NCBI GenBank assembly: GCA_004194705.1 | Contig: SADC01000138.1 | Coordinates: forward strand, 1-64,000 | Source: Ditylenchus dipsaci | Lineage: Eukaryota; Nematoda; Chromadorea; Rhabditida; Anguinidae | Direction of reading: 5' to 3' | DNA length: 64,000 bases | Part shown: piece after piece, positions 1 to 12,574 of the stretch | How the letters are laid out: every line of letters starts with the position of its first letter | Numbering within the stretch: the first letter of the stretch is position 1 | The notes under the pieces: model-generated | The model's database searches: none | What the model was told of the DNA's origin: nothing | Seen by the model: only the letters and a program-made list of their open reading frames with translations | Made by a program: the position numbers and the translations under genes

Positions 1-1436
1 AGCATCCACTGAAATCTCTAACGACTACCTAAATTCGTAATTTTTTAAACTACATGGGAGGGAATGTGAAGTAAATGCCTACTGATTCTCAGATCATCTG
101 CGCAGCACTAACGTCAGCCAAAGCGTTCGCGGAGACCCCCATATTGGACTGAAATGCCAGTGCAGACTTGCTCTTCCTACACTACTAAGCTGATGTGATG
201 CTTGCACTTTCTGTGCTATCTGCTCGTCCTGATTCACATCCAGCTATGTACCATGTACCGTTCGGAAGCCATCTTAGTGTTATTGGCCTAACAACGACGA
301 TTGTACCTGTAAAATGAAGGAAATAGCGTAAAGACTAGCCTTAACTGAAAAATAAAGTTATGGATTACACGTGGACTCAAGCTGCTACCGAGTTGTTTAG
401 AGATGTTATTGTTCTTATACCACCTAAATCGAATGTGTAAGATAGAGGAGGTAGAGAGAAAATGGTGAAAAGAAAATGATCACTAACTATGTCATGGATA
501 TGCGTAACTACTTTATTCTTTCCTTGGAGGCCAGCGCAGAATTGTCTTAGCTGCACCCTACTTGCGACGATGAACTGCTTTAAGCGTTGACCAGAGCCGC
601 GAGTACCCCTGTAAAATATAAAAAGCAGAAAAATACTGTCCCAAGTAAAACAGTTACCTGCTACCTGAAGAGTCATGAGTAGACGGAAGTTGCCATCTGC
701 ATGTTCCTTACCAGCAGATACATCTGTAAAATAGGGCAGTTCTAGAGAACATAGCTTAATCAAAAAATCACCTTTCACGTTGTAAATTGAACGTACATCT
801 GTGCTAATCTGTCTACAACGAATGTACCATTGAAAAAAAGCAGGAAGAGAGACGCTATCTCAAAAACAATAATTACCTAATACGGTAGTAGTCCTAACGA
901 GTCAATTACCTGCTACATCATGAATCACAACTAGAGGAAAGATAGCATCGGAAAAAGGGACTGATCCACCTACACAAAAAAGCCTGGCTAGTTAAAATTA
1001 GTTCAAACGAGTTCGTTACCTGTTCCATCATGAACCAAGAGTAAAATAAAGCTAGCATCAGAAATGAATCAGCAATCTTTTGTAGCTACATCGAATGGCT
1101 CTGTTAATAGAGGGAGTCAAGAGAAACGAGCCGAATAACACGACTACCTGCTGCGATAAGACTTATTATAGCCGAAGCTACCATCTTAATGTTCCCGCTT
1201 CAGCTACTGCGAATAGATCTGTAAAGTAGGATAAATAGAAAGAAACAAGTCAAATAACACGGTTACGGCTAGGATACGGGCAACGAGTAGACTGCAACTT
1301 GACTGAAACTCACGTCTGACTGTGCTTATTGCAGCTACATCGGATAGCTTTGTAAAATAAAGCAATAAGAAAAAAACTAGTCCGAACGAATAAGTTACTT
1401 GCTACGTCATGGATAATGGGCGTCTCAGAATACATG
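1..1436. repeat. Degenerate tandem repeat, unit about 120 bp
   Basis: From about position 230 onward the sequence repeats a loosely conserved unit in which a GTTACCTGCTAC-type start is followed by CATGAAT/GTCATGGAT, a stretch with CATCTGTAAAATA, and a purine-rich AATAGAGAAAG part. Examples start near 653, 906, 1015, 1148 and 1395. Copies are diverged, so the array is old or under little constraint. The long open frame on the minus strand at 377-778 follows the repeat and has no recognisable domain. I see nothing in positions 1-230. Confidence 0.45.
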
Positions 1437-1438
1437 AT

Positions 1439-2675
1439 CCATCTCTATAAAATTGCGCTGTAGGTAGGTTAAATAGAGAAAGTAGAGAAAATTAATCCCG
1501 CACAAAACGATGGGACACGGTCATTTCCCCGAAAAATCATTGCCCCGAAAGGTACGTTTCCCCGAAAAGTTCATTTCCCCGAAAAGTTCATTTCCCGAAA
1601 GGTTCATTTCCCCGAAAAGTATCGTTTCCCCGAAAAAATTTGTATAACTGGTGTCCAAAAAGTTCGGAGCGGACTTTTAAGCTTAATTTTTGAAATGAAA
1701 ATTATGCAATAAAAATTCCAAATATACAGTTTTGTTGCCCTGAATCTCCTCTTTCAAATGGCATATTGCTTTTAGCTTGATTATTCTGGATAACTCACCA
1801 TTTGGGTCCAAACACTTGTCTGGTCATTTTGAGAAGGTTACCCGCGTTTTCATCACTTTAACTGGTCAAATGTTTTATTGAATTTAGAGCGTCCCTATAA
1901 AATTTCATGACCATGTTGTAGCGCAGCTCAAGAGCTACAAAACCCATGTCACAGATAATTTTTGAAAATTTGAGTGTTGAGATATGGCCTTTTGGAAAAA
2001 ATCAATTTCTTGAAAAAATGACCAAAAATGACCATTTTGCCAATTTTTCGAATTTTGGTCATTTTTTCAAGAAATTGATTTTTTCCAAAAGGCCATATCT
2101 CAACACTCAAATTTTCAAAAACTATTCTGTAATATGGGTTTTGTAGCTCTTGAGCTGCGTTACATAATTGAGTTACATAATAGGGGTGTTAGGACAGTGT
2201 CTTACTACAGTAAATTACGTGGAATGGATTTTTGCTGATAAATTTGCAAGCCTAATAGAAGAAAATAGGGCCCTATTCACCTTTACGGGGCATTATTTTG
2301 CCTTGGTCCCCCCTGTTGCTTTTTTTGCATTTTCTCATTTTTTGCCTTGGTCCCCCCTGTGGTTATTTTGCAGAGTTCGCATATTTGTTACATCGTCTAT
2401 ATTATTTTTTAGTGCCTTTGACGGTCAATGCCACGCTCAAAAATTTTCTCCATCTCTATAAAATTGCGCTGTAGGTAGGTTAAATAGAGAAAGTAGAGAA
2501 AATTAATCCCGCACAAAACGATGGGACACGGTCATTTCCCCGAAAAATCATTGCCCCGAAAGGTACGTTTCCCCGAAAAGTTCATTTCCCCGAAAAGTTC
2601 ATTTCCCGAAAAGTATCATTTGCTCGAAAAGTTCATTTCCCCGAAAAGTATCGTTTCCCCGAAAAAAATTTGTAT
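1439..2675. repeat. Direct repeats carrying a TTCCCCGAAAAG word array
   Basis: A block of about 200 bp occurs twice in the same orientation (about 1439-1645 and 2450-2675). It begins CCATCTCTATAAAATTG, runs through GGGACACGGTCATTTCCCCG, and ends in five to seven copies of TTCCCCGAAAAGT. The GGGACACGG start resembles the ends of the MULE-like elements elsewhere in the window. No inverted partner end is visible, so this may be two solo ends or a rearranged element. A second direct repeat (2176-2269 and 2677-2772, with TAGGGGTGTTAGGACAGTGT) is interleaved. Confidence 0.6.
1920..2155. repeat. Near-perfect hairpin
   Basis: The arms from GCAGCTCAAGAGCTACAAAA and its complement TTTTGTAGCTCTTGAGCTGC flank a long inverted repeat. 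Its core (GGCCTTTTGGAAAAAATC, then GATTTTTTCCAAAAGGCC) surrounds a loop near 2030-2060. The structure lies between the two direct repeats and is a foldback insertion of unknown type. Confidence 0.8.
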
Positions 2676-2824
2676 ATTACATAATAGGGGTGTTAGGACA
2701 GTGTTTTACTACAGTAAATTACGTGGAATGGATTTTTGCTGATAAATTTGCAAGCCTAATAGAAGAAAATAGAGTAAGCGTACGTCAGTGGCCGCGTACG
2801 GCTTTCGTACAGTCCTGGGAAAAA

Positions 2825-2887
2825 GTGCGATCCCACGATATCCTCCTTGCAAGTCGGCGCTCGAACCATTTGAGCTATCGGGTCGCC
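2825..2887 (-). tRNA. tRNA-like sequence or pseudogene, possibly Ala(TGC)
   Basis: On the minus strand the sequence contains TAGCTCAAATGG with a GCTC/GAGC D-stem. An anticodon-like loop CTTGCAA follows, then CGTGGGATCGC where a T-arm is expected. The anticodon stem does not pair well and the T-loop lacks a canonical TTCGA, so a working tRNA is doubtful. A tRNA-derived SINE head or a pseudogene is more likely. Confidence 0.4.
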
Positions 2888-2989
2888 CCGGCCTGTTTCT
2901 TATTTCTTTGCTATCTGCCTCCCTTACAATAGTTCAAATAAGCCTAAGCAAAAAGAAGTTATTGTGTAATATCTCCAGATCCACCCTTA

Positions 2990-5900
2990 ATGGTCCTGAC
3001 CTCGTCACCGCCGGTGCCACCGCCGGCGGCGACATTTTGTGAGGTTGAAGCTGAATCGGACGTTCTGAGAAGTGTTGAAGGTATCAAAGTTTGAGTTAAC
3101 TATTTTCGCATTTTATTGTTCATTTTTCTTTAGAAACGAGGTCTCCTTCACCAAAACGGTCGACCTCCTTCTTCGGTCAGCTAAGTGACTTATTCACGGG
3201 TGACGAAGTAACAAACGATGAGCAGTCGAATAATGCGATAATTGAAATTCAGGCGTACAACAAGCAGAAGTGCATCGATCCAGATACTGATCCTCTCGTG
3301 TATTGGAAAGTGATATTATTTTGGCATGTCTGGCTCGGAATGTTGAATGATCATAATTGATCATAATCTCTCATTTTTAGAGTAATAATAATTAACCGTC
3401 TCCCGTTCTTTTGAGCTATCTTTACAATTATTTTCCTACTAACCCTCCCCTTCAAGATTATTCTTTTATTCAAGATCTTTAGACTAAAACTTTAGATTGG
3501 TTTTATAATCTGTTTTTTCAATGGGTGGGCGTTGCCTTTGTCTCTACTGTATCCCTTCTGAAATTTACCGAATTTTAAACAAATTATTTTAATAAATAGA
3601 TCCACTCTTCCGAAACCAAAAATTTCTTAATGATTATATAGACGCATACGATTTTTAATTATGAGAAAATTGAACTTCCTTTCTACGTTTTGCCACTTCA
3701 TTGATTTAAAATAATGCATAACCAATGTGCTTTGCCCGTTCATTTAATCCTGGTAGCTGAAATTCACTGGTTTCAGTCAACTATAATCTGAAAGATTCCA
3801 TTCCAGTAGTAAATAGCAGTAATTGTCCTTGTGAGGGCAATTAACGTGGACATCGGTTGAGTGTAATCATCTGTTCGTAAAAAAACCTTTCTTTTCTTTC
3901 ACAATGTAATCCATTTAAGGCATTTCTAGTGGTCGTGACGTGACCTCTAGCCTTTCAGCTCAAAAGCCCAGTATTTAGGCGCTATTTCGCTTCTTATCCC
4001 TTTTTGGTGTGTTTGATTTTGGTGGAAGAGAGAAGTCATTAGAAGCTGCCTTTAGCATCTCTTCTGGCTCTCTAAATGCAGCTCCATTCAAAGACAATAA
4101 TTTATTTTTGCTCTTCCGCTCAACACTCTTCCAAGATCCTCTACTTTTTCATTTTCTATACTATTAAGAGCTTTTGATCTTCTGGTCTTTGAAGGAACTT
4201 TGTAGTTCAAGTCATTTTTGATGCATTATTTTTTAACGCTTTAGCTTTTGTTCTAGAAAAGCAACAAAAAAAGCTTTCGGATCTTCATTTATTTACCGTA
4301 TAACCTTTACCGATTTTCATAACCAAAATTAATAATATGTGCTCCAAACAATTTTATTTCAAATTTCCATTCATTTTATTTTTGTCTACAGTAATTATTT
4401 TGCCGCAGCGTTGCTGCCACGCCGTCTAATTGGTTGATTGTCTCTTGCTGCATTGCACTTTTCTTCCTCTTTAATATTTTCATAGATGAATCATCTTCTT
4501 GGAATCTCGACCAATCTGTTGTAGATCTTAAACCGGTGATCGCACATCTTTGCAATATTCTTAGATTTTTCAATTTTAGAGCCATTAATCTATTTTATCT
4601 TTTGCTTAAAAAGAATTCTAATCAGATTCATTATGTCACTTTAGAAAAAGAAATGAAGATATGATGAGGAGACAGTATCATAATTTTCGGTTACTATCTA
4701 TTTATGCTGGAGTTCTTTGTAGCACATCTTCCCAAAAGTGTGTTTTGAACACTTTTTTGAACCTCCCTGGTTGTTATCAGGGTAAAAAACGTGTTTTAAG
4801 GACAGTTTCCAGAAGAAGAATGAAAAAATGAGCTACCAAGCCCCCTGCGCCCTTCAGGGGCTTGGAGTTGAAATGCGCACACCCACATACCTTAGACACA
4901 AATCACTCGATAGCGACTATGGATGCATGAAAAATGTATGCATACCAGAGTTCGGGACGCAACAAACTCGCCAACAAAAGACTCGCCAACGTAAAAGACT
5001 CGCCAACGGCAAAACTCGCCAGTGGGAAAACTGGCCAAGAAAAAACTCACCAACGAAAAACTCACCAACGCGAAAAACTCGCCAACGAAAAACTCGCCAA
5101 CGGGAAACTCGCCAACGCAGAAATTGCCATTGCGGAACCCAAAATATCCATTTTAAATTTTTTTTCAGGAATTTTTTAATTTTTCTATTCTGTATAAGAA
5201 TAGATATATTTATAAGTGTGTCATGTGAAAATACAATTGCAAACTACTTTAATTACTATGGTGTCTAAAATTAACTACTATGCCATTAAAGGGAGCGGAA
5301 CTTTTTATACGCATCTATGTCCAGGGTACAGGTTCGACTACCACTGGCTGCATGTATTATTTTTTCATCTCCTTCTTTCTTCTATTTATATTTTTGTTTT
5401 TGAATGATTCTCACACTCTTGGCTGTGCAACGAAATTATCAGTGCAGGGTTACACACCTAACGGACATTATTTATAGTCTAAGATAGGCTAAATACCTGA
5501 AAATCGATGTTTTTGAGGCCTTTTTTGACTGTGCTGGTTAATACTTGCTGAACTTGCCTACATGTCACACGTTTCATATGCTTGAATGTAGCCAAGATTT
5601 TAGACTTTCGTTTGAGCTATCATACAGAGAAAAAGATTATATTAAATTACAGCTCAAATTCAAGAGACATTCAATGATACCCAATTACTTGCCAATACCC
5701 AATTCCATCCTACACAATTGTGTCACTCACATGAAATCACAAAATCAGGACATTTGCTGACAGTAAAAAAGTGCTGAAAATATTTGCAGTCCATTCGCAA
5801 TACATTGCTCGATGGTTTCTGGACTAATAAAAAGATAGCTAAAATAAATAGATCAAACTGTAAGGGAGATTTTAATACTCATTCTTTACTGAAGAGCGAT

Positions 5901-8674
5901 TCCGCTCTACTTTCAAGGCCGAGCCAGATGCTCAGAATCCGAAATTTGAGCCATTCACTCCGAAGAGTGCATGGCGCGGGCAGAAATCCCCGAGATGCAC
6001 CCGGCTGATCGGCAGCCATCATCGACTACCTATACTTTCGCCTGCACCACAAGAGGCTGGGTTTGTAAGTTCCCTCAACGCTGAGAGAATTAATACTCTT
6101 TGGTACTTACTGGCTCTGAAAAAAGTGGCCCTGTTTTGTCCCTTTCCTTCCCAATTCAGCCTTTTACCCCTTTGAAATCACTTTTCCGGTCCTTGCATGG
6201 CATAATTATTGCATGTAAATGGTTTTTGAGCAATCTTGAAAAAGTAGTTCTTGAGGTCATCGGGTGGTTGTGATGTGTTGGCGAGTTTAGCGTTGTCGAG
6301 TTTTTCGTTGGCGAGTTTTTGGTTGGCGAGTTTTGCGTTAGCGAGTTTTGCTGTTGGCCAGTTTTCGCTGTTGGTGAGTTTTTGGTTGGCGAGCTCTGCC
6401 GTTGGCGAGATTCGCCGTTGGCGAGATTCGACGTTGGCGAGTTCTGGCGTTGGCGAGACGGTTGCGTCCCCAGAGTTCCTTTATGCGGTAGGCCCTAGTT
6501 AACAAAACTATGTTCAAATTCCTTCTTTTTTAGATCTCCAAATACCCTTTTAGGTTGGCTTGCCTCGGAGGACCAAGGTAAAAAGTCAAATTTTGTTTAA
6601 AAATTTTTTTTTTGAAAACTGTCCATCCGCCACCTAAAAACATGTTTTGTATACGATTAACGACCAGGGAATATAAAAAAGAGGTCAAAAGACACTTTTG
6701 GGAATATCCAATATAAAAAACTTCAGCCCTATTTTATAAACATTCATATAAGCAAGAGTGAACCTTTTGGCTGAAATGTAAACTAGGCCCTATTGTCAAG
6801 TCAATCATGCCAATTCTAACAAAATACGTCTTTGAAAACTCGTATTTTTAGAATCACCCAGCTTCAGAAGTCACTTGCAATTAATTCTATAGTAGTCCCT
6901 CGAAACCAAAAGAAAAAAGGTGTAATTGTGAATAATAACACACCTTCTAGTCGTCCTTCAGTTCAGCTCAATAGTCTTTAATTTTAAATGACTGGGAGCA
7001 AATTGCGGTTAAGAGGCAAACGTCATTGTCTTAGCAGCAGCAATTTGACATGAGGAGCTTGTTGGTGGTTGTAGTCTAGGCGGCTAGTTTAAACTGGCAC
7101 TTGTTGTTGTGGCCAAACATGATTCTGGGTGAGTGGACTCACTCCTGGAAAAAACTTCCTTAAAATGCTAGAATTGTGTTTATTTATTTATTGGAAGTTG
7201 AGATTTTTCAGAGGTGGGTGGCGAGAAATGTGTGCTCTGGTGTTCCTTTTGCATATAAATGTGGAAATCCGGAAATCAGTTTGTAAGCAGTCTGCTTCGA
7301 ATGTGTATTAGAGCTGAGGATTTGTGTGCATGAGCACGGAAAAAAGCTTCAGTTTTGCATATTATTTACTCTCTGGTGCTGAAATAAAATTTTAGTGGAG
7401 ACTTTCTCAAACTACTGTATATAGTTTAAATGCCAATGTGTTTTGAAAAATTAACAGGGCCAGCAAACTTTTCTCTCTTGAAAGTTTTTTATAAGAAAGC
7501 TCATCGATGTTTTAAAAGTTTTCCGTCTTATTTTTAAAAGTAATATGAGGTCGTTTGTACTAAATTTCATAAAAAACTGGAGTAAAACTTAACGGTTCAA
7601 AAAATGCTAATCCATGCCATTTTGTGGTGTTTTCCTTTAACATACGATTTTTAAAAAAATCTGACGCATCTCCTTGGTGTCTTATTACTGCGTGGCACAA
7701 TTTTTCGGCGCCCTTTGTTTTGTCCAAAACTTTTGCTATAGACATCATTTTTTGCAATCTTTTTTTTGAAATTCTAGTTACGAGATACGCAAAAACTCGG
7801 TTGAAAAAGAATTTCTCAAATTATCAATAGTTGTTAGACAATTCGACAATATAGTGCTTTGAAGAACATCAACAAAAGAGGGAGTAAGGCAATTTTCGAA
7901 AACTTTAAAATTTAAACTTTTTTCTTTCAAACTTTCGTATTTTTTTCTTTTCTTTCACCTTCTTATTTTCCTTTCACTTGTCAAGTTTCCTTTATTATGC
8001 TCAACTTTATTTGTTCAGAGACGATCCGGAATTTCGATTTCAGGAACTCAAAGAAGCTCCGATAACCCCACACACCTCAAAAAGTATTTAGATGATTTCT
8101 TTAGATGATTTAGATGATTTCTCTGGTAGAATAAGTCAAAGATATCAAAAAGAAAAAAATTAAAAAATAATAAAATTTTTGATTTTGAGTTGCCCTCACT
8201 CCCTTTTTTTAATAATTGTTCCCCAACACCCTCTTGTCAAATTAGCCAACAACTATTGATGATTTGACGAATATTTTACTCACAGAGTTTTTACCTATCT
8301 CGTAAATTGCATTTGAAAAAAGATTGCAAAAAATAATTTTTTATTAAAATTTAAAACTGAAAAAAGGCGCCAGAAAATTAATCTCAGAAACAAAATAATT
8401 TTATAGCCCACGAAGTTGACCTTCTGACATTCATGAACTGTGCGTTTAAAAAGTTTCTAAAAATATCAATAAATTTCGGGTACCGTTTAACTTCTATTAA
8501 TTCCCCCTCCCAAGATAAAAAATTTACCTACTTCAGATTGCCTGGAAAGCTTACAAAAAAGCGAAAAACAAAGAAGTAAAGAACGACCGTGAAATTCAAG
8601 AGGCCGAGAATTTCGAAAAAAAAATCAATGGTCAGCCACACAGAACGGACGGGAACACACGCATATTCCGTTAG
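2990..8674 (+). CDS. Tentative gene with a hAT-transposase-like C-terminal piece
   Basis: Three phase-compatible exons can be proposed: 2990-3080, 3134-3309 and 8537-8674. The first begins MVLTSSPPVPPP and is Pro/Ala-rich. The second carries a Ser-rich stretch with FFGQLSDLF, then AYNKQKCIDPDTDPLVYWK. The last part resembles the start of the hAT dimerisation region, where an acidic DPL-x-WW/YWK motif is common. The third follows a CTTCAG acceptor and encodes a basic tail (AWKAYKKAKNKEVKN) ending at TAG. Exons 1-2 join well (GAA G|GTATCA with TTTAG|AA). The link to exon 3 across 5.2 kb holding a MULE-like element is only a phase match. It could be a domesticated hAT remnant or unconnected exon fragments. 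Confidence 0.3.
3310..4945. other. AT-rich stretch with nothing recognised
   Basis: No exon with convincing splice sites, no long inverted repeat and no RNA gene was seen. Short open frames near 4376-4664 overlap on opposite strands and have no domain signal. Confidence 0.5.
4954..6470. mobile_element. MULE-like element with CTCGCCAAC word arrays at both ends
   Basis: The left end reads GGGACGCAAC and the right end GTTGCGTCC(C). The flanks are a perfect direct duplication CCAGAGTTC (4945-4953 and 6470-6478; 8 or 9 bp depending on the edge base). Just inside the left end, about 12 copies of CTCGCCAAC separated by A-rich spacers run to 5115. The complement GTTGGCGAG recurs from 6279 to 6458. 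The interior holds short open frames; one at about 5888-6061 reads FRSTFKAEPDAQNPKFEPF, with no family recognised. A 9-bp duplication and GGAC ends suit the Mutator-like superfamily, but no transposase is visible, so this is a non-autonomous copy. Confidence 0.75.
6480..8536. other. Intergenic or intronic, little recognised
   Basis: A GAGGACCAAGGTA motif near 6568 belongs to a short dispersed motif set. A possible exon at 8020-8095 (frame reading DDPEFRFQELKEAPITP after a GTTCAG acceptor) cannot be joined in phase to its neighbours with confidence. Nothing else was found. Confidence 0.35.
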
Positions 8675-9683
8675 GGCATACCCATTTTTGAATAAGATGT
8701 GCTGTCATCTTTTCGATGTAGGGAGAAGGGGGGTGGCTTGAACGAAGAAAGTTAAAGGTGTCTCTAGAATTGCGCAGGACGCCAATAATTTTATGCCTTT
8801 TTAAATAGGCACATTTTGTTATTTTTATGGTGAGTATTTAGGGGAGATAATGCGTAATATAGCCTCAATATTTATAGTAGACAGAAAGATTGGCTATCAC
8901 ATTGGTGGTAACTTGCCCTAGAGAAATAATCAAAAAGAGGGTTAAAAATACAATACCAAAAACAAGATTCCGAATTAGGGGAAGGGCGCTAATTAGAGGA
9001 AATACGGTAAATTTGTTTTAGATCGTTGAACTGAATAGACTCTCAAAAAATCTCATCTGTGATTCTCTTCTGAAGCCAAAGTTTGCAAGTCTATCACGCA
9101 AAGTTGTTATTTAGTGTCAAAAGAAAAAATGCTTTTTTGATATTCAAAAAAATTCTAAAATGATTGGCTTTTAAAATAAAAAGATATTAATTAATTTTCT
9201 GTCAAAGATCTTTTATATATGAGCCTGCTCTCTGGAGAGCTGAGATGTCTTAGTATTAGAAAATTAATTTTATTGCGAATGGCATGTGAATAAGAGTGCC
9301 ACTTGATGGTCCAGATATGAAGGTTGAGGGTGGGGCAAGCACTGCATTCATGCATCTTTTTCATTTGTATGGCAGATTGGTGTGTATTACTGAGAAAACA
9401 CCTTCGGCTGAGGCAACATCACTATACTAACGCATCTTTAAAGCAGTTAATTGTCGGTTTGCCTAGTTTAGTTCCTGGCCAATCAAGGCTATGTGGAAGC
9501 AATAATTTATGTGGTAACTTTATAAATGTTTTTTGAAATATCTATTGCTGACTCTTAAAGCCCTGATGAGAATATCTTGAAAGGCGGCCACTAGGTCAAT
9601 TCAAAAAAGGATTATTTTAAAAATGCAAATTTATTGAGCATCCTTTTGTGATAAGTAAAGAAAAAAACACTGTCAGCTTCTAA

Positions 9684-9752
9684 TAGCATCGTTGGTTCAG
9701 TGGTTAAGCAGTAGAGGACCTTGAAATGCGCGGTTAGGTTTGCGCCCCACTA
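9684..9752 (+). tRNA. tRNA-like sequence, probably SINE head or pseudogene
   Basis: It begins GCATCGTTGGTTCAGTGG, which closely resembles the 5' half of tRNA-Gly/His genes with an A box, and ends GGTTTGCGCCCC, a weak B box. The anticodon arm does not fold clearly. A SINE derived from a tRNA is the likeliest reading. Confidence 0.35.
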
Positions 9753-11500
9753 AAGTCAACGTTTTTATTGGACTTTTACTGAATGAAAGCATATGAAATG
9801 CACCCCCAGCAAAGAATATTAAAATCGAGGGTATGAGTTAGGAGTGTTGCGCTTATTATTATAACTAATTTTTGTGTAAAAATACCAGCACACTCTACGT
9901 TGCAAGGAATTGGCGCTTTTTAAGTATGTACCACGTTGTTTGATGGCTAGAGAACTCATACTCTTTATGGGGGGGGGGGGGTGCACTTCAATTTTTACGT
10001 TACTGAATTCCATAGATTTGTTTTTCGTTTGAATTCCACTAGTGCCCGCCTTTCTGAATATTTCCATAGGTGACGAGCATGACCCTTTAAATCACTCACT
10101 AATGACACTTTTCAATTTTGAAATTGTAGCAATCATGTAAAACATTTTATTACTCTATTCTGAATTTACAGTGTGTATAAAAAAATTTGGATCATTAATC
10201 TGTTATTGTACATAAATTATCTTTTTTATTTCAGCTGAATAAAAATGTCTTTTTTCAAGTTTAATTTTGAAAAACTCAGTCAATTAATTTCATTTTAGCA
10301 GCTACTGTAATTTTGCAAGAAATTTTTTCCTCCCTTTCTGAAATGCCATTGAGATTAATTTGCAATCTATTTGTGTGCAAATGTTTTGCTTCAACAAGTA
10401 GCATTAACCTACTCATTAGACACTCAAGCCATCGTCACCAGTGCAGAACTAGCAGAATTTACACCATATGTACATATACATACTCATAACATAAACCCCC
10501 CCCCCCTCCCCCTCTAACATCAATATTTAATACAATCAGGCATACTGAAAAGCCTTATTTGATTTAATTAAGAGCATAACTTCACGCACATCTGACAAAT
10601 TGAGCTGTGTCACTGCTAGCTAGCTCAACGCGTTCAGTTTAAATCAAATTAGTGCCTGAGGTGGTCTAACCCACTGCTACTGAACCCACTCATAGAGCAC
10701 GCAAAAACTTATTTGTTTTATCATCACAATTGTTCTAAAGCCGGCCTTTTTATTGCTCTTTAACTGTGGGTGCTATAATGGTGGGAGGAGGGGTATAGCT
10801 CACGTTTGATGGGTGAGCAAGCAAACACAAATTAATTCCGTTCTTGTGCCATTGCAGCTCAATCCATAGTTTATATATGCCATTGCTCTGTTCTTTTGCT
10901 TTTGTTTTACTCAAAAAGTTTTGCTGTATTCTTCATTTGAGATGGCTGTTTATGTCCGGCCATGGTTTAGACTTTTTAGAGTAAATATTTTATTGCAAAA
11001 AGCAATCGGAATTGCATAAGCATTTACTTTATTTAAAATATGCTTTTTTTCTTTGTGACAATTTCCTGAAGCTTTTTTATCGTTAGAGGATTTTCGTGTG
11101 ATGAACAGTGAACATAAGCTATCGTATATTCTCCCTTAAACGATTCCTCTCTAGTAAATGACCTCCCCGAAAACCTACATCGTAGCTCAGAATCAATGAT
11201 TTGAAACTTTTTGTGGCTTCTTAATTGTCAACTTTTTTTAAATTTTTGTCGAGCACCCAAAAATTTCATGACTGGTTTTTTAATGTTTATTTAGTAGTTC
11301 ACTTTGTTCTTTTTGCCTTCTTGAAAGGCCAGCCAATTCAATACGGACTGGCGACCATTGATTGCATCATACTTTCACAAAATCCTTGGTTTCTTAAATT
11401 TTGAGTCGACTTTTTTCTTTGTGATTTGTTTGGCATTTTTGACAAACTTTTTAAGGAATTCTAAAATAGAAAGATTTCGCCATTTTTGGGAAGGAAATTA

Positions 11501-11750
11501 CCGTATTCTCTAATAGACTCACACCCTCTGACAAATACACCCTCCTAACTTTGAGGACCTATATCTCAGCTTAGAGAAAACATTTTGCAAAGCTATTCAT
11601 TGCATTTTCTTGACTCCCGCGAGCTTTACCGATTGCGTTGTTAGATTTTGGTTGAGCATCCGAAAATCTCCAAATCGATCCAAAAATTTTCCATTTTAGC
11701 AGAATCGAAAAAAAAACCCACCTGTGAGCTTATTAGAGAAAATATTAGTA
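11501..11750. repeat. CCGTAT-family element, word GACTCACA
   Basis: The left end TA-CCGTATTCTCTAATAGA is intact; the right end TTATTAGAGAAAATATTAG is decayed. The word next to the left end is GACTCACA, and TGTGAGC recurs inside the right end. The interior has the subfamily core GACCTATATCTCAGC followed by GTTGAGCATCCGAAAATC. Confidence 0.65.
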
Positions 11751-12357
11751 TAAAAAAATTAGGAAATCGAAAATTACTAAAGTTCTTTCGCTAACTCAAT
11801 ACTACAACTAATTTTAATTCAGCTATTTTATGTTACACAAAATTTTAAAAAGTGTTTTTTAAGTTATCAAAAAAGTTGACTGAATTTTTTATAAAATAAC
11901 TAAAACAGTATAGTTATTATTTTTTCACACATTAATAACCGAAAAGTATCCAGTCTAGAATAAGTTTTTTTAATTGGCTATATATCTGTACGTTCTCCTG
12001 TTTTTTTAAGCAGGTAAAATATCCAAAGCTATTTTCAAGAGTATTTTAGTATTTATATAAAAGTATTTTGGTATATGATGATGTTAATTAACATCCATTT
12101 ACTGATTTGGTTAAAGTGCATTTCCAAAATCTGTCAAAAACTGCTGTTCAGACTTCATTCTTTCAAATTATATATTTTTTTAAACTACTTTTATCAGTCT
12201 GTTTGTCATAGTTTATGTCTTTCATAAACTTCTGCGAGGTCTGGTACTAAACATCTAGAACCTTTAGTGTAAATGTTTGTCTCAAAGAAAGTGCTGATCT
12301 CTCCAAAATCGCACCTCAATTCACTACCAAATCTTACTTGAATTTTTGAGAAAAATA

Positions 12358-12461
12358 TTTTCACGTTTGCTTTTTAGTACTTTAACTGTATAATAAATAG
12401 TAATATATATTTTCACGTTTGCTTTTTAGTACTTTAACTGTATAATAAATAGTAATATATA
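12358..12461. repeat. Tandem duplication, 52-bp unit x2
   Basis: A unit beginning TTTTCACGTTTGCTTTTTAG and ending AGTAATATATA is present twice without visible differences, which suggests recent slippage. Confidence 0.85.
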
Positions 12462-12574
12462 TTTTCACTCAAAATACTTTAAAAGTTTTAAACTCCGCAT
12501 TTTCGCCACACAAAACCCTACAAGTATCAAGTAATGGGATAGGATTTATGGGATAGGTAATATGATTTCCTGAC

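Noticed and set aside
377..778. 133-codon open frame on the minus strand
   Set aside because: It follows a degenerate tandem repeat and has no domain, signal peptide or splice context.
4828..5268. Open frame rich in Thr-Arg-Gln repeats
   Set aside because: It is a translation of the CTCGCCAAC word array at the end of a mobile element.
5307..5350. B-box-like GGTTCGACTACC su­ggesting a tRNA
   Set aside because: No A box or foldable anticodon arm is present at the right distance.
4970..6460. CRISPR-like array of regular short repeats
   Set aside because: Words are 9-10 nt with irregular A-rich spacers, face each other at element ends, and the genome is eukaryotic.
6251..6502. Open frame with Ala-Ser-Phe repeats
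   Set aside because: It is a translation of the right-hand GTTGGCGAG array of the same element.
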